NCBI RefSeq assembly: GCF_023156245.1
Contig: NZ_JAKZAH010000018.1
Coordinates: 22,780 to 86,779 of the forward strand
Direction of reading: 5' to 3'
From: Marinobacter bryozoorum
GTDB taxonomy: Bacteria > Pseudomonadota > Gammaproteobacteria > Pseudomonadales > Oleiphilaceae
Length of the DNA: 64,000 bases
Both the position numbers and the translations under genes were made by a program. The notes under the pieces are model-generated. The model worked only from the letters and a program-made list of their open reading frames with translations, searched no databases and was not told the origin of the DNA. Below are positions 42,884 through 51,756 of the stretch, one piece after another (the stretch's first letter is position 1; every line of letters starts with the position of its first letter).

Positions 42884-44650
42884 TCAGAACGACCAGATGC
42901 GAGGGATCAGGGCAATCGCTACTGCGCCAACCAGGAGGGCCAGGGGCGTGCCAATACGGACATAGTCGGTGAACCGGTAACGCCCCGGACCATAAACCAT
43001 CAGGTTGGTCTGATAGCCCAGGGGTGTAATGAACGATGCCGAGGCAGCAATCATCACCGCCACGGCGAAGGGGAGAAAACTTACGCCCAACTGCTCCGAC
43101 AACGCCAGCGCAATGGGAAACATCAGCACGGCCGCGGCGTTGTTGGTAATCACCTCGGTGAACACGGCGGTCATGGCGTAGACCAGCGCCAGCGCCAGCC
43201 ATGGGGTCAAGGGTCCAAAACCGAGCAGCGAGGTCGCAACCCACTCCGCGGCCCCCGTCGCCGTCATTGCGTTACCCAGGGCAAACGAGGATGCGATGAT
43301 CACCAGCACCGGCAGGTCGACGCTCCGCCTTGCCCGGCTGGCCGTCAGGCAGCCGGAGACAATCATCGCGCCGGCCGCCAGGAAGGCGGCTTCGAGGATC
43401 GACAGCAACCCACTGGCGCTCAACAGCACCATCACACCCAGGATCCCCAGCGCCCGGGGCGCCTTGTGAAAGTCCGGCGGAGTGGAGTCGTTCAGGGCAC
43501 TGACCAGCAAAAAGTCGCGGCGAAACCGGTATTGCTCCACGAACTGGTGGCTGGACTCCAGCAACAGGGTGTCCCCCATGCGAAAGGTAATGTCACCCAG
43601 CTTGCCCGACACTCGCCTGCCCTCACGGGAAACCGACAGGATGACCGCGTTGAAACGGGTCCGGAACCGGCTGTCACGGATGGTCTTGCCCAGGGCCGGG
43701 AATTCCGGGCCCAGCACCACCTCCACCAGGCAGCGCTGGTGATTTTCTACCTCAAGCTTGTGAACGCTGCCATTGGCCGGTCGCAGCCCCTGAATACGGC
43801 GCAGCTCACTGGCACACTCCGGTGCCCCCACAAAGTACAGCTTGTCCCCGGCCTGCAGGGTCCGGTCCGGCTCCACTGCGGTAATCAGGCGGCCATCGCG
43901 GTCGATTTCCGTCAGGTAGCCATAGGTCAGTGCACGCAGGCCCGCCTCGGCAATGGTCTTGCCGACCAGGGGCCCGGGGCTGCTCACTTGCACTTCAACA
44001 CCGTATTCCCGGACCTGGTCCAGCTCCTCGGTCACGCCGCCCCGGTCCGGCAACAACCGGTGGCCCACAAACACCAGGAAAGCCCCGCCCACCAGCAACA
44101 GTGGCACACCAATCCAGGCAAGCTCGAACAAGCCCAGGTGGATGCCCAGGCGTGACTGCAACATGCCATCCACCACCAGGTTGGTGCTGGTTCCGATCAG
44201 CGTACAGGTACCACCGAGAATGGCGGCGTAACTCAGTGGCAACAGTAACCGGGAGGCTGGTATACCCAGCCGCTGGGCCCAGTCCTGGATCGCCGGGATA
44301 AACATCGCCACCACGGCGGTATTGTTCATAAACCCACTGAGAACGCCGGTCGGCACGATCATTCGCAGCTGGGCCCCGCGCTGGGTCTTCGGGTGACCCA
44401 GCAGCAGCCTGGCGACCCACTGAATCGCGCCGGTTTCTTTCAGGCCAGCCGCCACCACATACAGGGTGGCGATGGTAATCACGCCCGGATTACCGAAACC
44501 TGCCAGCGCATCCACCGGCCCGATGATGCCGGTAATCAGCAGGAAAGCCAGCGCTGACATCAGCACCAGGTCGGCCGCCACGCGGGTCAGCGCAAGCGCT
44601 GACAAAACCCCGACCAGGGTCAGCAAGGTAAGAATTGCCTGCCATTCCAT
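42884..44650 (-). CDS. SLC13/DASS-family permease with two RCK_C domains
   Basis: 588 aa. About ten membrane helices are split by two cytoplasmic TrkA_C (RCK_C) domains at roughly 200-280 and 285-370 ([20 protein letters not shown] and [19 protein letters not shown]). The family repeats [15 protein letters not shown] and [14 protein letters not shown] carry the conserved SNT-like anion site (here NNTAV and NNAAA). Members import sulfate, phosphate or dicarboxylates with Na+. It lies directly downstream of cysC on the same strand (43 bp), so sulfate is the likely substrate. ATG 44650 is used. Confidence 0.85.
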   Translation of the reverse strand: MEWQAILTLLTLVGVLSALALTRVAADLVLMSALAFLLITGIIGPVDALAGFGNPGVITIATLYVVAAGLKETGAIQWVARLLLGHPKTQRGAQLRMIVPTGVLSGFMNNTAVVAMFIPAIQDWAQRLGIPASRLLLPLSYAAILGGTCTLIGTSTNLVVDGMLQSRLGIHLGLFELAWIGVPLLLVGGAFLVFVGHRLLPDRGGVTEELDQVREYGVEVQVSSPGPLVGKTIAEAGLRALTYGYLTEIDRDGRLITAVEPDRTLQAGDKLYFVGAPECASELRRIQGLRPANGSVHKLEVENHQRCLVEVVLGPEFPALGKTIRDSRFRTRFNAVILSVSREGRRVSGKLGDITFRMGDTLLLESSHQFVEQYRFRRDFLLVSALNDSTPPDFHKAPRALGILGVMVLLSASGLLSILEAAFLAAGAMIVSGCLTASRARRSVDLPVLVIIASSFALGNAMTATGAAEWVATSLLGFGPLTPWLALALVYAMTAVFTEVITNNAAAVLMFPIALALSEQLGVSFLPFAVAVMIAASASFITPLGYQTNLMVYGPGRYRFTDYVRIGTPLALLVGAVAIALIPRIWSF

Positions 44651-44692
44651 GCCCAAAAACGCTCCCGGGGAGCAACAGGACGAGCCTGCTGC

Positions 44693-45295
44693 CTATTTGA
44701 CAGTAATGAGATTCTGCTCGGCGAGAAAACGGATCAGTGACTCAACGCACTCGTCTACCGACATGGTGGACGTGTCCAGCCTGACCTCCGGGCGCTCGGG
44801 GGCCTCGTAGGGACTGTCAATGCCGGTAAAGTGGCTGATCTCGCCCGACCGGGCTTTCTGGTACAACCCCTTGGGGTCGCGCTGTTCACAGGTATCCAGC
44901 GGGGTATCCATGAATACCTCGATAAACTCACCGGCCGGGAACAGGTTGCGAACCAGTCGCCGGTCACTGGTAAACGGCGAGATAAACGCACTCAGCACGA
45001 TCAGCCCGGCATCGGCAAACAACTTGCTCATCTCGCCAATGCGGCGGATATTTTCGACCCGGTCGTCATCGGAAAACCCCAGGTCCTTGCACAGGCCATG
45101 GCGAACATTGTCGCCGTCCAGCAAAAAAGTATGGTAGCCACGCTCATGCAGGGCCACATCAAGGGCATTGGCAATCGTGGACTTGCCGGACCCGCTCAGG
45201 CCGGTAAACCAGAGCAGGCAGGGCTTCTGGTTCTTGTTCTCGGCGCGCTGGGCCCGGGTTACCTTGTGATCGTGCCAAACAATATTGTCTGCCAA
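44693..45295 (-). CDS. cysC: Adenylylsulfate kinase
   Basis: 200 aa. P-loop [14 protein letters not shown], then [20 protein letters not shown] and [20 protein letters not shown] are canonical for APS kinase. [22 protein letters not shown] and FTGIDSPYE form the APS lid. It phosphorylates APS to PAPS, the donor for sulfotransferases, two of which are in this window. No cysD or cysN is near. An alternative is worth stating: in Campylobacter, a CysC-like protein (Cj1415) phosphorylates cytidine diphosphoramidate, and the three other enzymes of that pathway are encoded at 4.7-9.3 kb. Confidence 0.92.
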   Translation of the reverse strand: MADNIVWHDHKVTRAQRAENKNQKPCLLWFTGLSGSGKSTIANALDVALHERGYHTFLLDGDNVRHGLCKDLGFSDDDRVENIRRIGEMSKLFADAGLIVLSAFISPFTSDRRLVRNLFPAGEFIEVFMDTPLDTCEQRDPKGLYQKARSGEISHFTGIDSPYEAPERPEVRLDTSTMSVDECVESLIRFLAEQNLITVK

Positions 45296-45350
45296 AACGT
45301 GATTCCTTAACCTGGTTCTGTCTGGTCAATTTTCTTGGGTATTACAGGCC

Positions 45351-47330
45351 CTAAAAGCGCCAGGCACGACGCAGCAGCCTTGACAAGCGCGTAAGGATAC
45401 CAGCCCTGCCTGATGATTTCCCGCGCAGCTCCTGAATTTCTGCAATCACAGCTTCCACCGTGGTGAACTGCCCGGTCCTGCGACTGACATAGGTCGGATA
45501 AAGAATCAGGGTGGCCGCCACCAACTCGGCCAGTTGCAGTTTGCGCTGGCGCCGCGGGCAGGGGAAAACGTCCGTGGTCAGGCCCCAGCCGCTGTAAAAC
45601 GGCTGGCCATGGCAGGTTACCGGAATGCCTCGCACCAGGGCTTCAAACCCGGTAAGCGAGGTCATGGTGTGCACGGCATCCACCTGGCCCAGCATGTGGG
45701 CCATGTCCTGGTCGGTCACCAGCTCGTCACACCAGTTCGCGGCGTCGGCCTCGTTGGTACCGGGTTTTCGCAGCCCGGCGACCACATCCGGGTGCGGCTT
45801 GTAGACAACCCAGGCGCCAGGGTGTTGTTCCCTGACCGACTGCAGCAGGGCCAGGTTGCTGCGGACCTGCGGGGAGCCAAAGCGGATAGAGGCATCGCTT
45901 TCCACCTGTCCCGGAACCAGGATCACCTGTTCCACGTCATCGGGCCGGCGCCAGGAACGATCCCCCGTGTTGTACTTGGTGGTCCCCAAACGAGCCAGGG
46001 TTTCAGTCAGCGCCCCGGCCCGGTCCAGCAGCTCAGCCGAAAAACGTGTCTCACAGAGCAGCTGCTCCAGCCTGGACGGGCAAGTAGCGTCATAGTACAT
46101 ACCAACATCGTCCAGCACCCACGACTGGGGCTGCACCAGGTCAGCCCCCAGGCCCACGGACCGGATAAAGCCATCCTCTACCCGGATAACCGGCTCCCGG
46201 CATGGTGCCATACCCCAGACAACCTGGGGAGCCCCTTCCGGGGCGGGCTCTTGCCGCTCATCCACCAGTTCACTGCCCGCCAAGAAACGTGACAGGGCAC
46301 GGCGCTTCCAGCGAGGCACCCGGGGTGAATACAGCCTGGCCGGGAATCGTTCGCGCTGATGCCGTTGCAAGGCCAGCCATTCCAGCGCGCGCTCGACTTC
46401 GCAGGGCGCCCCGGTTTCCGGGTCAACATAGCGGGGGTACGCAACCAGGGCGGCATGGACCAACGCCTCCAGGCTCACCGGGGCGCGGAACCCGGGTGGT
46501 GGTTGCGCATCCACGGTCAGGCCCCGGCCTGCATAGAACGGCATACCGAACACATGCACGGGCTTACCCCAGAGCAACGCCTCGAAACCCACCTGGGACG
46601 TCACGCAGAACACCGCATCCGCCCGTTCAATCAATGCCGGGGCGTGGACGTTATCGCCAATCCAGCAAACGCGGCTGTCCCGGGCCGCCGATGAGGCACT
46701 GAAATACCCCTGCTTGCGCCCGGCCACCACATCCGGGTGGGTTTTCAGCACTACCCGGTGATCCGGGAAGCGCTCCAGCGCCGCGACCAACATGGCGTCA
46801 AAGGCGCCGGCGTCAGCCTGCCCGAAACCCACCGAGGCATCGCCAAAGGTCTGGTCCACCACCAGCACATAGGGCGACAGATGGGAATAATCCCGCTCAC
46901 GGGCGTGGTTATATTTCGACACCCGCCCGGCACGCCAGGCCGATACCAGCGACCTGGCACGGTCTGCCTGCTCGTCCGACAGCGGCTGATCCAGCAACCG
47001 GTCCAGGCGACTGGGCCGGCCTGCATCGTAGTAAATGCCCTGATCATCCCACGCCAGCGCCAGCGGCGGCTGCTCCGCGCCGGGCTCGACACTGCGCAGA
47101 AAACCATCCTCCAGCCTCAATACGGGCAACCCCAACCTGCCCGCCAACGCTTCCGCCTTCGCCGCAGAAGGCTTACGCCCCCAGGCCAATACCACCCCTG
47201 CCCCGGCTACCGACATCCCCGGTCGGTAACGACGCACGGGCTTGCCGGTAAACACCTCAAGGTTGGGCAACTTGAGCAGGGCCGGGGAGGTTGTCAGGTA
47301 AAATTCAGGACTTTTAGACACGGTCACCAC
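45351..47330 (-). CDS. kpsC: KpsC-type capsule beta-Kdo transferase (dual domain)
   Basis: 659 aa, two homologous halves. The first half has VLAWGRKPSAAKA, RLEDGFLRSVEPG, VVLKTHPDVVAGRKQGY and VTSQVGFEALLWGKPVHVFG. The second has WGMAPCREPVIRVEDGFIRS, VVYKPHPDVVAGLRKPG and MTSLTGFEALVRGIPVTCHG. This duplicated KpsC pattern is that of dual-module retaining beta-Kdo transferases that build the Kdo linker on phosphatidylglycerol for ABC-exported capsules. Neither kpsS nor the capsule ABC transporter is in the window. The start codon is a GTG at 47330 (another at 47327). The presence suggests a capsule or a Kdo-containing core. Confidence 0.88.
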   Translation of the reverse strand: MVTVSKSPEFYLTTSPALLKLPNLEVFTGKPVRRYRPGMSVAGAGVVLAWGRKPSAAKAEALAGRLGLPVLRLEDGFLRSVEPGAEQPPLALAWDDQGIYYDAGRPSRLDRLLDQPLSDEQADRARSLVSAWRAGRVSKYNHARERDYSHLSPYVLVVDQTFGDASVGFGQADAGAFDAMLVAALERFPDHRVVLKTHPDVVAGRKQGYFSASSAARDSRVCWIGDNVHAPALIERADAVFCVTSQVGFEALLWGKPVHVFGMPFYAGRGLTVDAQPPPGFRAPVSLEALVHAALVAYPRYVDPETGAPCEVERALEWLALQRHQRERFPARLYSPRVPRWKRRALSRFLAGSELVDERQEPAPEGAPQVVWGMAPCREPVIRVEDGFIRSVGLGADLVQPQSWVLDDVGMYYDATCPSRLEQLLCETRFSAELLDRAGALTETLARLGTTKYNTGDRSWRRPDDVEQVILVPGQVESDASIRFGSPQVRSNLALLQSVREQHPGAWVVYKPHPDVVAGLRKPGTNEADAANWCDELVTDQDMAHMLGQVDAVHTMTSLTGFEALVRGIPVTCHGQPFYSGWGLTTDVFPCPRRQRKLQLAELVAATLILYPTYVSRRTGQFTTVEAVIAEIQELRGKSSGRAGILTRLSRLLRRAWRF

Positions 47331-47340
47331 TGGGAGACTT

Positions 47341-47729
47341 TATAACGGAATTAGTTTTTGCCACAGAAACCACGGAACGACACGGAAAAAGAAAAGATAA
47401 GGGCTTTTTTGCCACGAAATCCTCTAAAAGACACGAAAAGAAAAGCAATAATTCTTAGCCACGGACACTCACGGACGCTCACGGACAAAAACCATTAATT
47501 TTGTCGGCCTTTTGGCCCCACAGGGCCGCCCGTGTGGGTCCGTGAGTGTCCGTGGCAAAAGCGGTTTTTACATTTTTTCTTTCGTGTCCCGTTCGCCCTG
47601 AGCCTGTCGAAGGGCATGGTGGCAAAACATCTTTAGTTTTTCCCGCATCCCGCTCGCCCTGAGCTTGTCGAAGGGCCGTATCTTCCCCGTTCACCCTGAG
47701 CCTGTCGAAGGGCCGTGGCCGCAAAAAAC
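47341..47729. repeat. Composite repeat region C
   Basis: The 399-bp gap between kpsC and a glycosyltransferase gene holds CACGGA/CACGAA tracts at 47358-47390 and 47411-47438, one full 99-bp palindrome unit (copy 2), and three copies of the CCCTGAGCCTGTCGAAGGG element at about 47588-47615, 47649-47677 and 47687-47713. The last lies 17 bp from the end of the glycosyltransferase gene. Confidence 0.85.
47458..47556 (-). repeat. 100-bp CACGGA palindrome unit, copy 2
   Basis: Read on the minus strand it follows copy 1 part by part: GCCACGGACACTCACGGAC arm, GC hairpin, TTAATG spacer, closing GTCCGTGAGTGTCCGTGGC arm. Confidence 0.85.
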
Positions 47730-48650
47730 CTACCCACCACAAGCGCACCGGAACATCTCGCCTCGTTCCCGGGGAGAGGATAGCAGACGGAGTACTTCCT
47801 CCGCCCACAGGTCCGGGTTGTCCATCGGAAGAAGCAGGCCGTTTTCGTTGTGTTTTACTAGCCGCTGATACACCGGTGTGTCGGCATAGATTCCGACGGC
47901 CCCGGCGGCGGTTATGTCGAAGAACTTGGTCGGTGCGCGGGCGGCGTTGAAGCGGGTGTCCAGCAGGGGCGCCAGGCCCAGGGTTCGGCCCGGGCGCTGG
48001 ATGAATGCCTTGTAGGACGGCCAGCCCATGGGGTGCACGACCTGGACACTGGGCAAATGGGCGAAGCGGTCACGGACCTTGCGGTCGCCAATTACCTCGA
48101 AGCATAGATCATCCCGCTGCCTCAACACGCTTTCCACTACCGGCATCAGCCACTCCAACTCACCACGATGAGAGGCTGAGCCGTGGTAAAACAGGGTTTT
48201 CATGGCCGGCTCCGGGCCCGGCTGCGGGGCGGGGTGCGGGTTTCCGGGGGTGATTACCTCCGGGTGCCAGTCGGCGTACTTGTCCGCCAGCCAGGGCGTC
48301 GACACCTGGAGTTCTGCGCCCATCTGTCGTAACCACCGCTGATGCTGCCAGGCCAGACGAAACAGTTTGCGCTGGTAGCGCCAGGGCATCCCCCGGAATG
48401 CGCGCCAGTCAAACAGGTCATCGTCCATGAAGTACACCAGCCGCGCGGGCGGATGCCGGGTCAGCAACGCCTTCCATGCCGGCGGCACATAGCGCACCAG
48501 GACCACGGTAGCCCTCGCCAGCTCAGAGGGGTCCGGCAACTGAGCGAAGGTGAACGCCTGCACCTCTGCCACCCCGGCACGCCACGCCGGCACCACGAAA
48601 AAATCTGTGGAGGGGTTAGGGGCCTGGTGGACTATGAAGGTTTTGTTCAT
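47730..48650 (-). CDS. Glycosyltransferase, possibly 3'-truncated
   Basis: 306 aa from ATG 48650. GT-B-like, without a standard N-terminal half: VVPAWRAGVAEVQAF, then LVRYVPPAWKALL and VYFMDDDLFDWRAF. The C-terminal donor domain has FYHGSASHRGELEWLMP, FEVIGDRK, and FFDITAAGAVGIYADTPVYQRLVKHNENGLLLP. This resembles the GT4/GT1-like sugar transferases found among capsule genes. It ends abruptly (SSPRERGEMFRCACGG) where family members usually have another 20-30 residues of helix. The repeat region C begins 17 bp further on, so the end may have been replaced by repeat DNA. It may still be active. Confidence 0.7.
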   Translation of the reverse strand: MNKTFIVHQAPNPSTDFFVVPAWRAGVAEVQAFTFAQLPDPSELARATVVLVRYVPPAWKALLTRHPPARLVYFMDDDLFDWRAFRGMPWRYQRKLFRLAWQHQRWLRQMGAELQVSTPWLADKYADWHPEVITPGNPHPAPQPGPEPAMKTLFYHGSASHRGELEWLMPVVESVLRQRDDLCFEVIGDRKVRDRFAHLPSVQVVHPMGWPSYKAFIQRPGRTLGLAPLLDTRFNAARAPTKFFDITAAGAVGIYADTPVYQRLVKHNENGLLLPMDNPDLWAEEVLRLLSSPRERGEMFRCACGG

Positions 48651-48712
48651 GTTATTTGCTGACTGCGAAGTCCTCGGCAATATCGTGAAACTTCCTGAAA
48701 AGGCTTTTTTTG

Positions 48713-48892
48713 GCCACGAAATCCACGAAATCCACTAAAAAAAAGGTTTTATGCCACGGGCGCTCACGGACAGAACACTAATATTTTTAGATCGTTTAGC
48801 CCCGCCAGGGGCCGTCCGTGTGGGTCCGTGAGTGTCCGTGGCATAAAGCGTTTTTTGTCTTTTCTTTTAGTGGGTTTCGTGGATTTCGTGGC
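48713..48892. repeat. Composite nested palindrome region D
   Basis: Outer arms 48713-48740 (GCCACGAAATCCACGAAA) and 48867-48892 (the complement) enclose palindrome copy 3. This is a palindrome inside a palindrome, as in region A. It lies between the glycosyltransferase start and the rmlC stop. Confidence 0.85.
48753..48842 (-). repeat. CACGGA palindrome unit, copy 3
   Basis: 90 bp, minus-strand orientation. It shares the long arm GCCACGGACACTCACGGAC, the GC hairpin (CCCCTGGCGGGG), an AT-rich spacer and a shortened second arm. Confidence 0.8.
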
Positions 48893-48897
48893 AAAAA

Positions 48898-49443
48898 TCA
48901 CTTAAAACAAGGCGCATCCCGGAACAATAACCCCTGTGCGTCTTTTTCGGATACCCGTGGTTCGGTGCCATTGAGGGGCCAGTCTATGGCCAGGTCGGGG
49001 TCGTTCCAGCGGATGGAGTATTCGTCACCGGGTGCATAGTAGTCCGTGCACTTGTACTGGAACTCGGCCTCATCGCTGGTCACGTAGAAGGCGTGGGCGA
49101 AGCCTGGTGGTACCCATAGCAGTTGCTTGTTGTCCTCGCTCAGGGTGGCGCCTACCCACTGACCATAAGTGGACGAGCCCTTGCGCATGTCCACCGCCAC
49201 ATCAAACACTTCACCGCGGGTAACACGGACCAGTTTGCCCTGGGGGTTTTCCAGTTGGTAGTGAAGCCCCCGGAGAATGCCCTTGGCGGATTTGCTGTGG
49301 TTGTCCTGGACAAACTGGTAGTCGCCACAGTGCTGCTCGAACTCATTCTGGCGGAAGGTTTCCATGAAAAAACCCCGCTCGTCACCGAAAACTTTCGGTG
49401 TCAGCAACACCACATCAGGAATGGCAAGCGCTTGATATTCCAT
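48898..49443 (-). CDS. rmlC: dTDP-4-dehydrorhamnose 3,5-epimerase
   Basis: 181 aa, normal RmlC length. VLLTPKVFGDERGFFMETF, DNHSKSAKGILRGLHYQ with the catalytic His, VRVTRGEVFDVAVDMRKGSS, and ALYNTD-equivalent KCTDYYAPGDE and RWNDPDLAIDWP are all present. It makes dTDP-4-keto-L-rhamnose on the way to dTDP-L-rhamnose, in the cytoplasm. It is the last gene of the operon that starts with rmlA at 59732; rmlB and rmlD are not in the window. Confidence 0.94.
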   Translation of the reverse strand: MEYQALAIPDVVLLTPKVFGDERGFFMETFRQNEFEQHCGDYQFVQDNHSKSAKGILRGLHYQLENPQGKLVRVTRGEVFDVAVDMRKGSSTYGQWVGATLSEDNKQLLWVPPGFAHAFYVTSDEAEFQYKCTDYYAPGDEYSIRWNDPDLAIDWPLNGTEPRVSEKDAQGLLFRDAPCFK

Positions 49444-49480
49444 TGGATACTTTCGCTCCTGTCAGTAATTGCTCAGCCCC

Positions 49481-51730
49481 CTACCCCAGCGAGAAATCCT
49501 CGAAGGCCTTGGTCAGGTTCGGGTTGTAGGCCGGGTCATTTTGCAGCTCATGGTGCCAGCGTTGCTTCATCCAGGCGATCTCACTGGCAAAGCGGGCCTG
49601 CTTTTCCGGTGTGTCTTCCTTGCCCCGTGATACGGACTCATGGTGATAGGCCTCGGCATGGGGCGTCCAGACGTTCCGGTAGCCTGCCTCCCGCACCTTC
49701 AGGCACAGGTCCACGTCATTGAACGCGATGGCCAGGTGCTCTTCGTCCAGCCCACCGACCTGCCAGAAGACTTCCTTGCGCACGAGCAGGCAGGCCCCGG
49801 TGACGGCCGAGAGGTTCTGGGCCAGCATCAGCCGGTAAAAATACCCGGGCGCCTTGCGATCCGCAAACTTGTGGGAATGGCCGGCCACACCGCCAAGCCC
49901 CAGGATCACCCCACCATGCTGCAACTTGTCGTTCGGATAGTACAGCTTGGCCCCCACACAGCCCACTTCCGACCGGACGACCTGACTGACCATCTCGGAC
50001 AGCCAGCTGCCATCGAGCGGCTCGATATCATTGTTGATCAGTCCGAGAAGGCTGCCCCTGGCCTGGCGGGCGCCGAAGTTGTTTATGGAGGAGTAATTGA
50101 AGGGGTAGTCCCAGCGCAGCACCCGGACACGTTCATCACGGCGGGCCACCTCTTCCATATAGGCGAGGGTTTCCGGGCAGTCGCTCTGGTTGTCCAGAAT
50201 CAGTAATTCGAAATTGCGATAACCCGTGCGTTCCAGGATCGCGTCCACACACGGGCGCAGGATATCAACACCATTGCGGGTGGGCACCAACAGGCTGACC
50301 AGTGGGGCGGGTTCAGGCATGGGATAGTGGACCCGGTAAGTATTGGGAAATTCACCACTCACAGCGCGGGCACCCTCGCCCTTGCCCGCCAGGTAATCGT
50401 TGACGGCACGCAGCCCGGCCTCCTCGGCATAGCTCTTTTCAGAGCCTGCCAGGGCGGTGGAACCTTCCGAGGCACGCCAGTGGTAAAGAACCCGGGGAAT
50501 GTGCACCACCTCGCTTTCGGGGTCCTCCAGGTGGGCCACACAGCGCAGCAGCAGGTCATGGTCCTGGGCGCCTTCATAGCCTTCGCGGAACCCGCCGATT
50601 TCCATAACCAGGTCCCGGCGGTATACCCCCAGGTGTGAGATGTAATTCTGTGCCAGGATCAGCTCCGGGTTCCAGTCGGCCTTGAAATGGGGCGCATAGA
50701 AGGCGCCGGCAGAGTCTACCTTGTCTTCATCCGAATACAGCAAAGCCGCCCCCGGGTTTTCCCGGAGGGCACGCACCACATGCAACAGGGCATGGGGTTC
50801 CAGCAGGTCATCGTGGTCCACCAGGGCGACGAACTCGCCCTTCGCCAGCGCCAGCGCTGAGTTACTGGCCGCACAGATATGGCCATTGGAGGGCCGGAAG
50901 CATACCTCTATACGGTCATCCTGCTGCTGATAGTCGTCCAGTATGGCCTTCACTTCCGGATCCGTGGAGGCATCATCGGCAATGCACAGCTGCCAGTGAG
51001 GCCAGCTCTGGCCCAGTACGGACTCCAGGCATGCCCGCAGATACTCCGGCTGGGGATCATAGACCGGCATGACAACGGAAATCCTCGGACCGGAGCCCAG
51101 TTCCATCAGCCACTGCCTGGCCGTGTCATCACTGATATCCGGGTGATTCTCACGCCACTCATCGTAGCCCGCCCCGGACGTGCGCCGCCTGAACGTCTGC
51201 TCGTAGGGCGGCAGGACGGTGGATGTCCAACGGCTCCCTTCACTGGCCAGCCCGGCTTCGGCCTCCGCAGCACCGAGGTGCTTCCACTTCGGATGAATGC
51301 CGGTCAAACGGCGGGCGACCCGTGGCCGGGCAAACCCGTCACGCACCCAGGCCAGGCGGAAGCGTGTAACGGCAAAATCGCCGGAAGCGTCCGGAAAACC
51401 CAGGTTCAAACGTCGACGTCCCCCAGGTACGTATACCAGGCGCTTGGACAGGTCACCATTGGCCAGGGGGATGGCGAACCGGTATTCCGGAGTGGTGCCG
51501 TCTTCACCGAACACCTCCAGAACGGCCTCTGCGCCAGCCTCGGCACCAGACACACTCAACTCCAGCATCTGCCAACCCGGCAGCGGCAACGATCGCTGCC
51601 ACTGAAGCGACGGCCCCCGCCAGTCCGCCAGGCGCCGGCCATCCTTTATCAGGGGGGAGCGTTCCAGCAAGGCCGGGAAGCGGCGCAAGACCCAGCGAGA
51701 CAGGCCCAGAAGTCGGTTAGTTACAAACAA
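49481..51730 (-). CDS. Large glycosyltransferase with two family 2 domains
   Basis: 749 aa from TTG 51730 (an AAGG ribosome site 8 bases ahead; no ATG in frame). An N-terminal beta-rich domain (about 40-130, carbohydrate-binding or jelly-roll like) precedes two GT-A domains. GT2a starts at 216 (RISVVMPVYDPQPEY), with ADDASTDPE and DHDDLLEP (DHDD near 305-308). GT2b starts at 477 (LVSLLVPTRNGVDI), with LDNQSD, NNDIEPLDG and a C-terminal ACLLVRKEVF...NDVDLCLKVREAGY. Two active centres suggest it adds two sugars, perhaps alternating, as in rhamnan-type chains. It is highly similar in plan to 52769-55132. No membrane helix. Confidence 0.88.
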   Translation of the reverse strand: MFVTNRLLGLSRWVLRRFPALLERSPLIKDGRRLADWRGPSLQWQRSLPLPGWQMLELSVSGAEAGAEAVLEVFGEDGTTPEYRFAIPLANGDLSKRLVYVPGGRRRLNLGFPDASGDFAVTRFRLAWVRDGFARPRVARRLTGIHPKWKHLGAAEAEAGLASEGSRWTSTVLPPYEQTFRRRTSGAGYDEWRENHPDISDDTARQWLMELGSGPRISVVMPVYDPQPEYLRACLESVLGQSWPHWQLCIADDASTDPEVKAILDDYQQQDDRIEVCFRPSNGHICAASNSALALAKGEFVALVDHDDLLEPHALLHVVRALRENPGAALLYSDEDKVDSAGAFYAPHFKADWNPELILAQNYISHLGVYRRDLVMEIGGFREGYEGAQDHDLLLRCVAHLEDPESEVVHIPRVLYHWRASEGSTALAGSEKSYAEEAGLRAVNDYLAGKGEGARAVSGEFPNTYRVHYPMPEPAPLVSLLVPTRNGVDILRPCVDAILERTGYRNFELLILDNQSDCPETLAYMEEVARRDERVRVLRWDYPFNYSSINNFGARQARGSLLGLINNDIEPLDGSWLSEMVSQVVRSEVGCVGAKLYYPNDKLQHGGVILGLGGVAGHSHKFADRKAPGYFYRLMLAQNLSAVTGACLLVRKEVFWQVGGLDEEHLAIAFNDVDLCLKVREAGYRNVWTPHAEAYHHESVSRGKEDTPEKQARFASEIAWMKQRWHHELQNDPAYNPNLTKAFEDFSLG

Positions 51731-51756
51731 AGCAATAGCCTTAACAGAGTCATGGT

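Noticed and set aside
42845..44155. 436-codon open frame on the plus strand
   Set aside because: Antisense to the SLC13 permease gene. Its product is rich in His, Gln, Arg and Gly without structure, as expected of a shadow frame.
41123..48892. Repeat clusters as a CRISPR array
   Set aside because: The units are palindromic, vary in spacing and orientation, and have no regular unique spacers. No cas gene is present.
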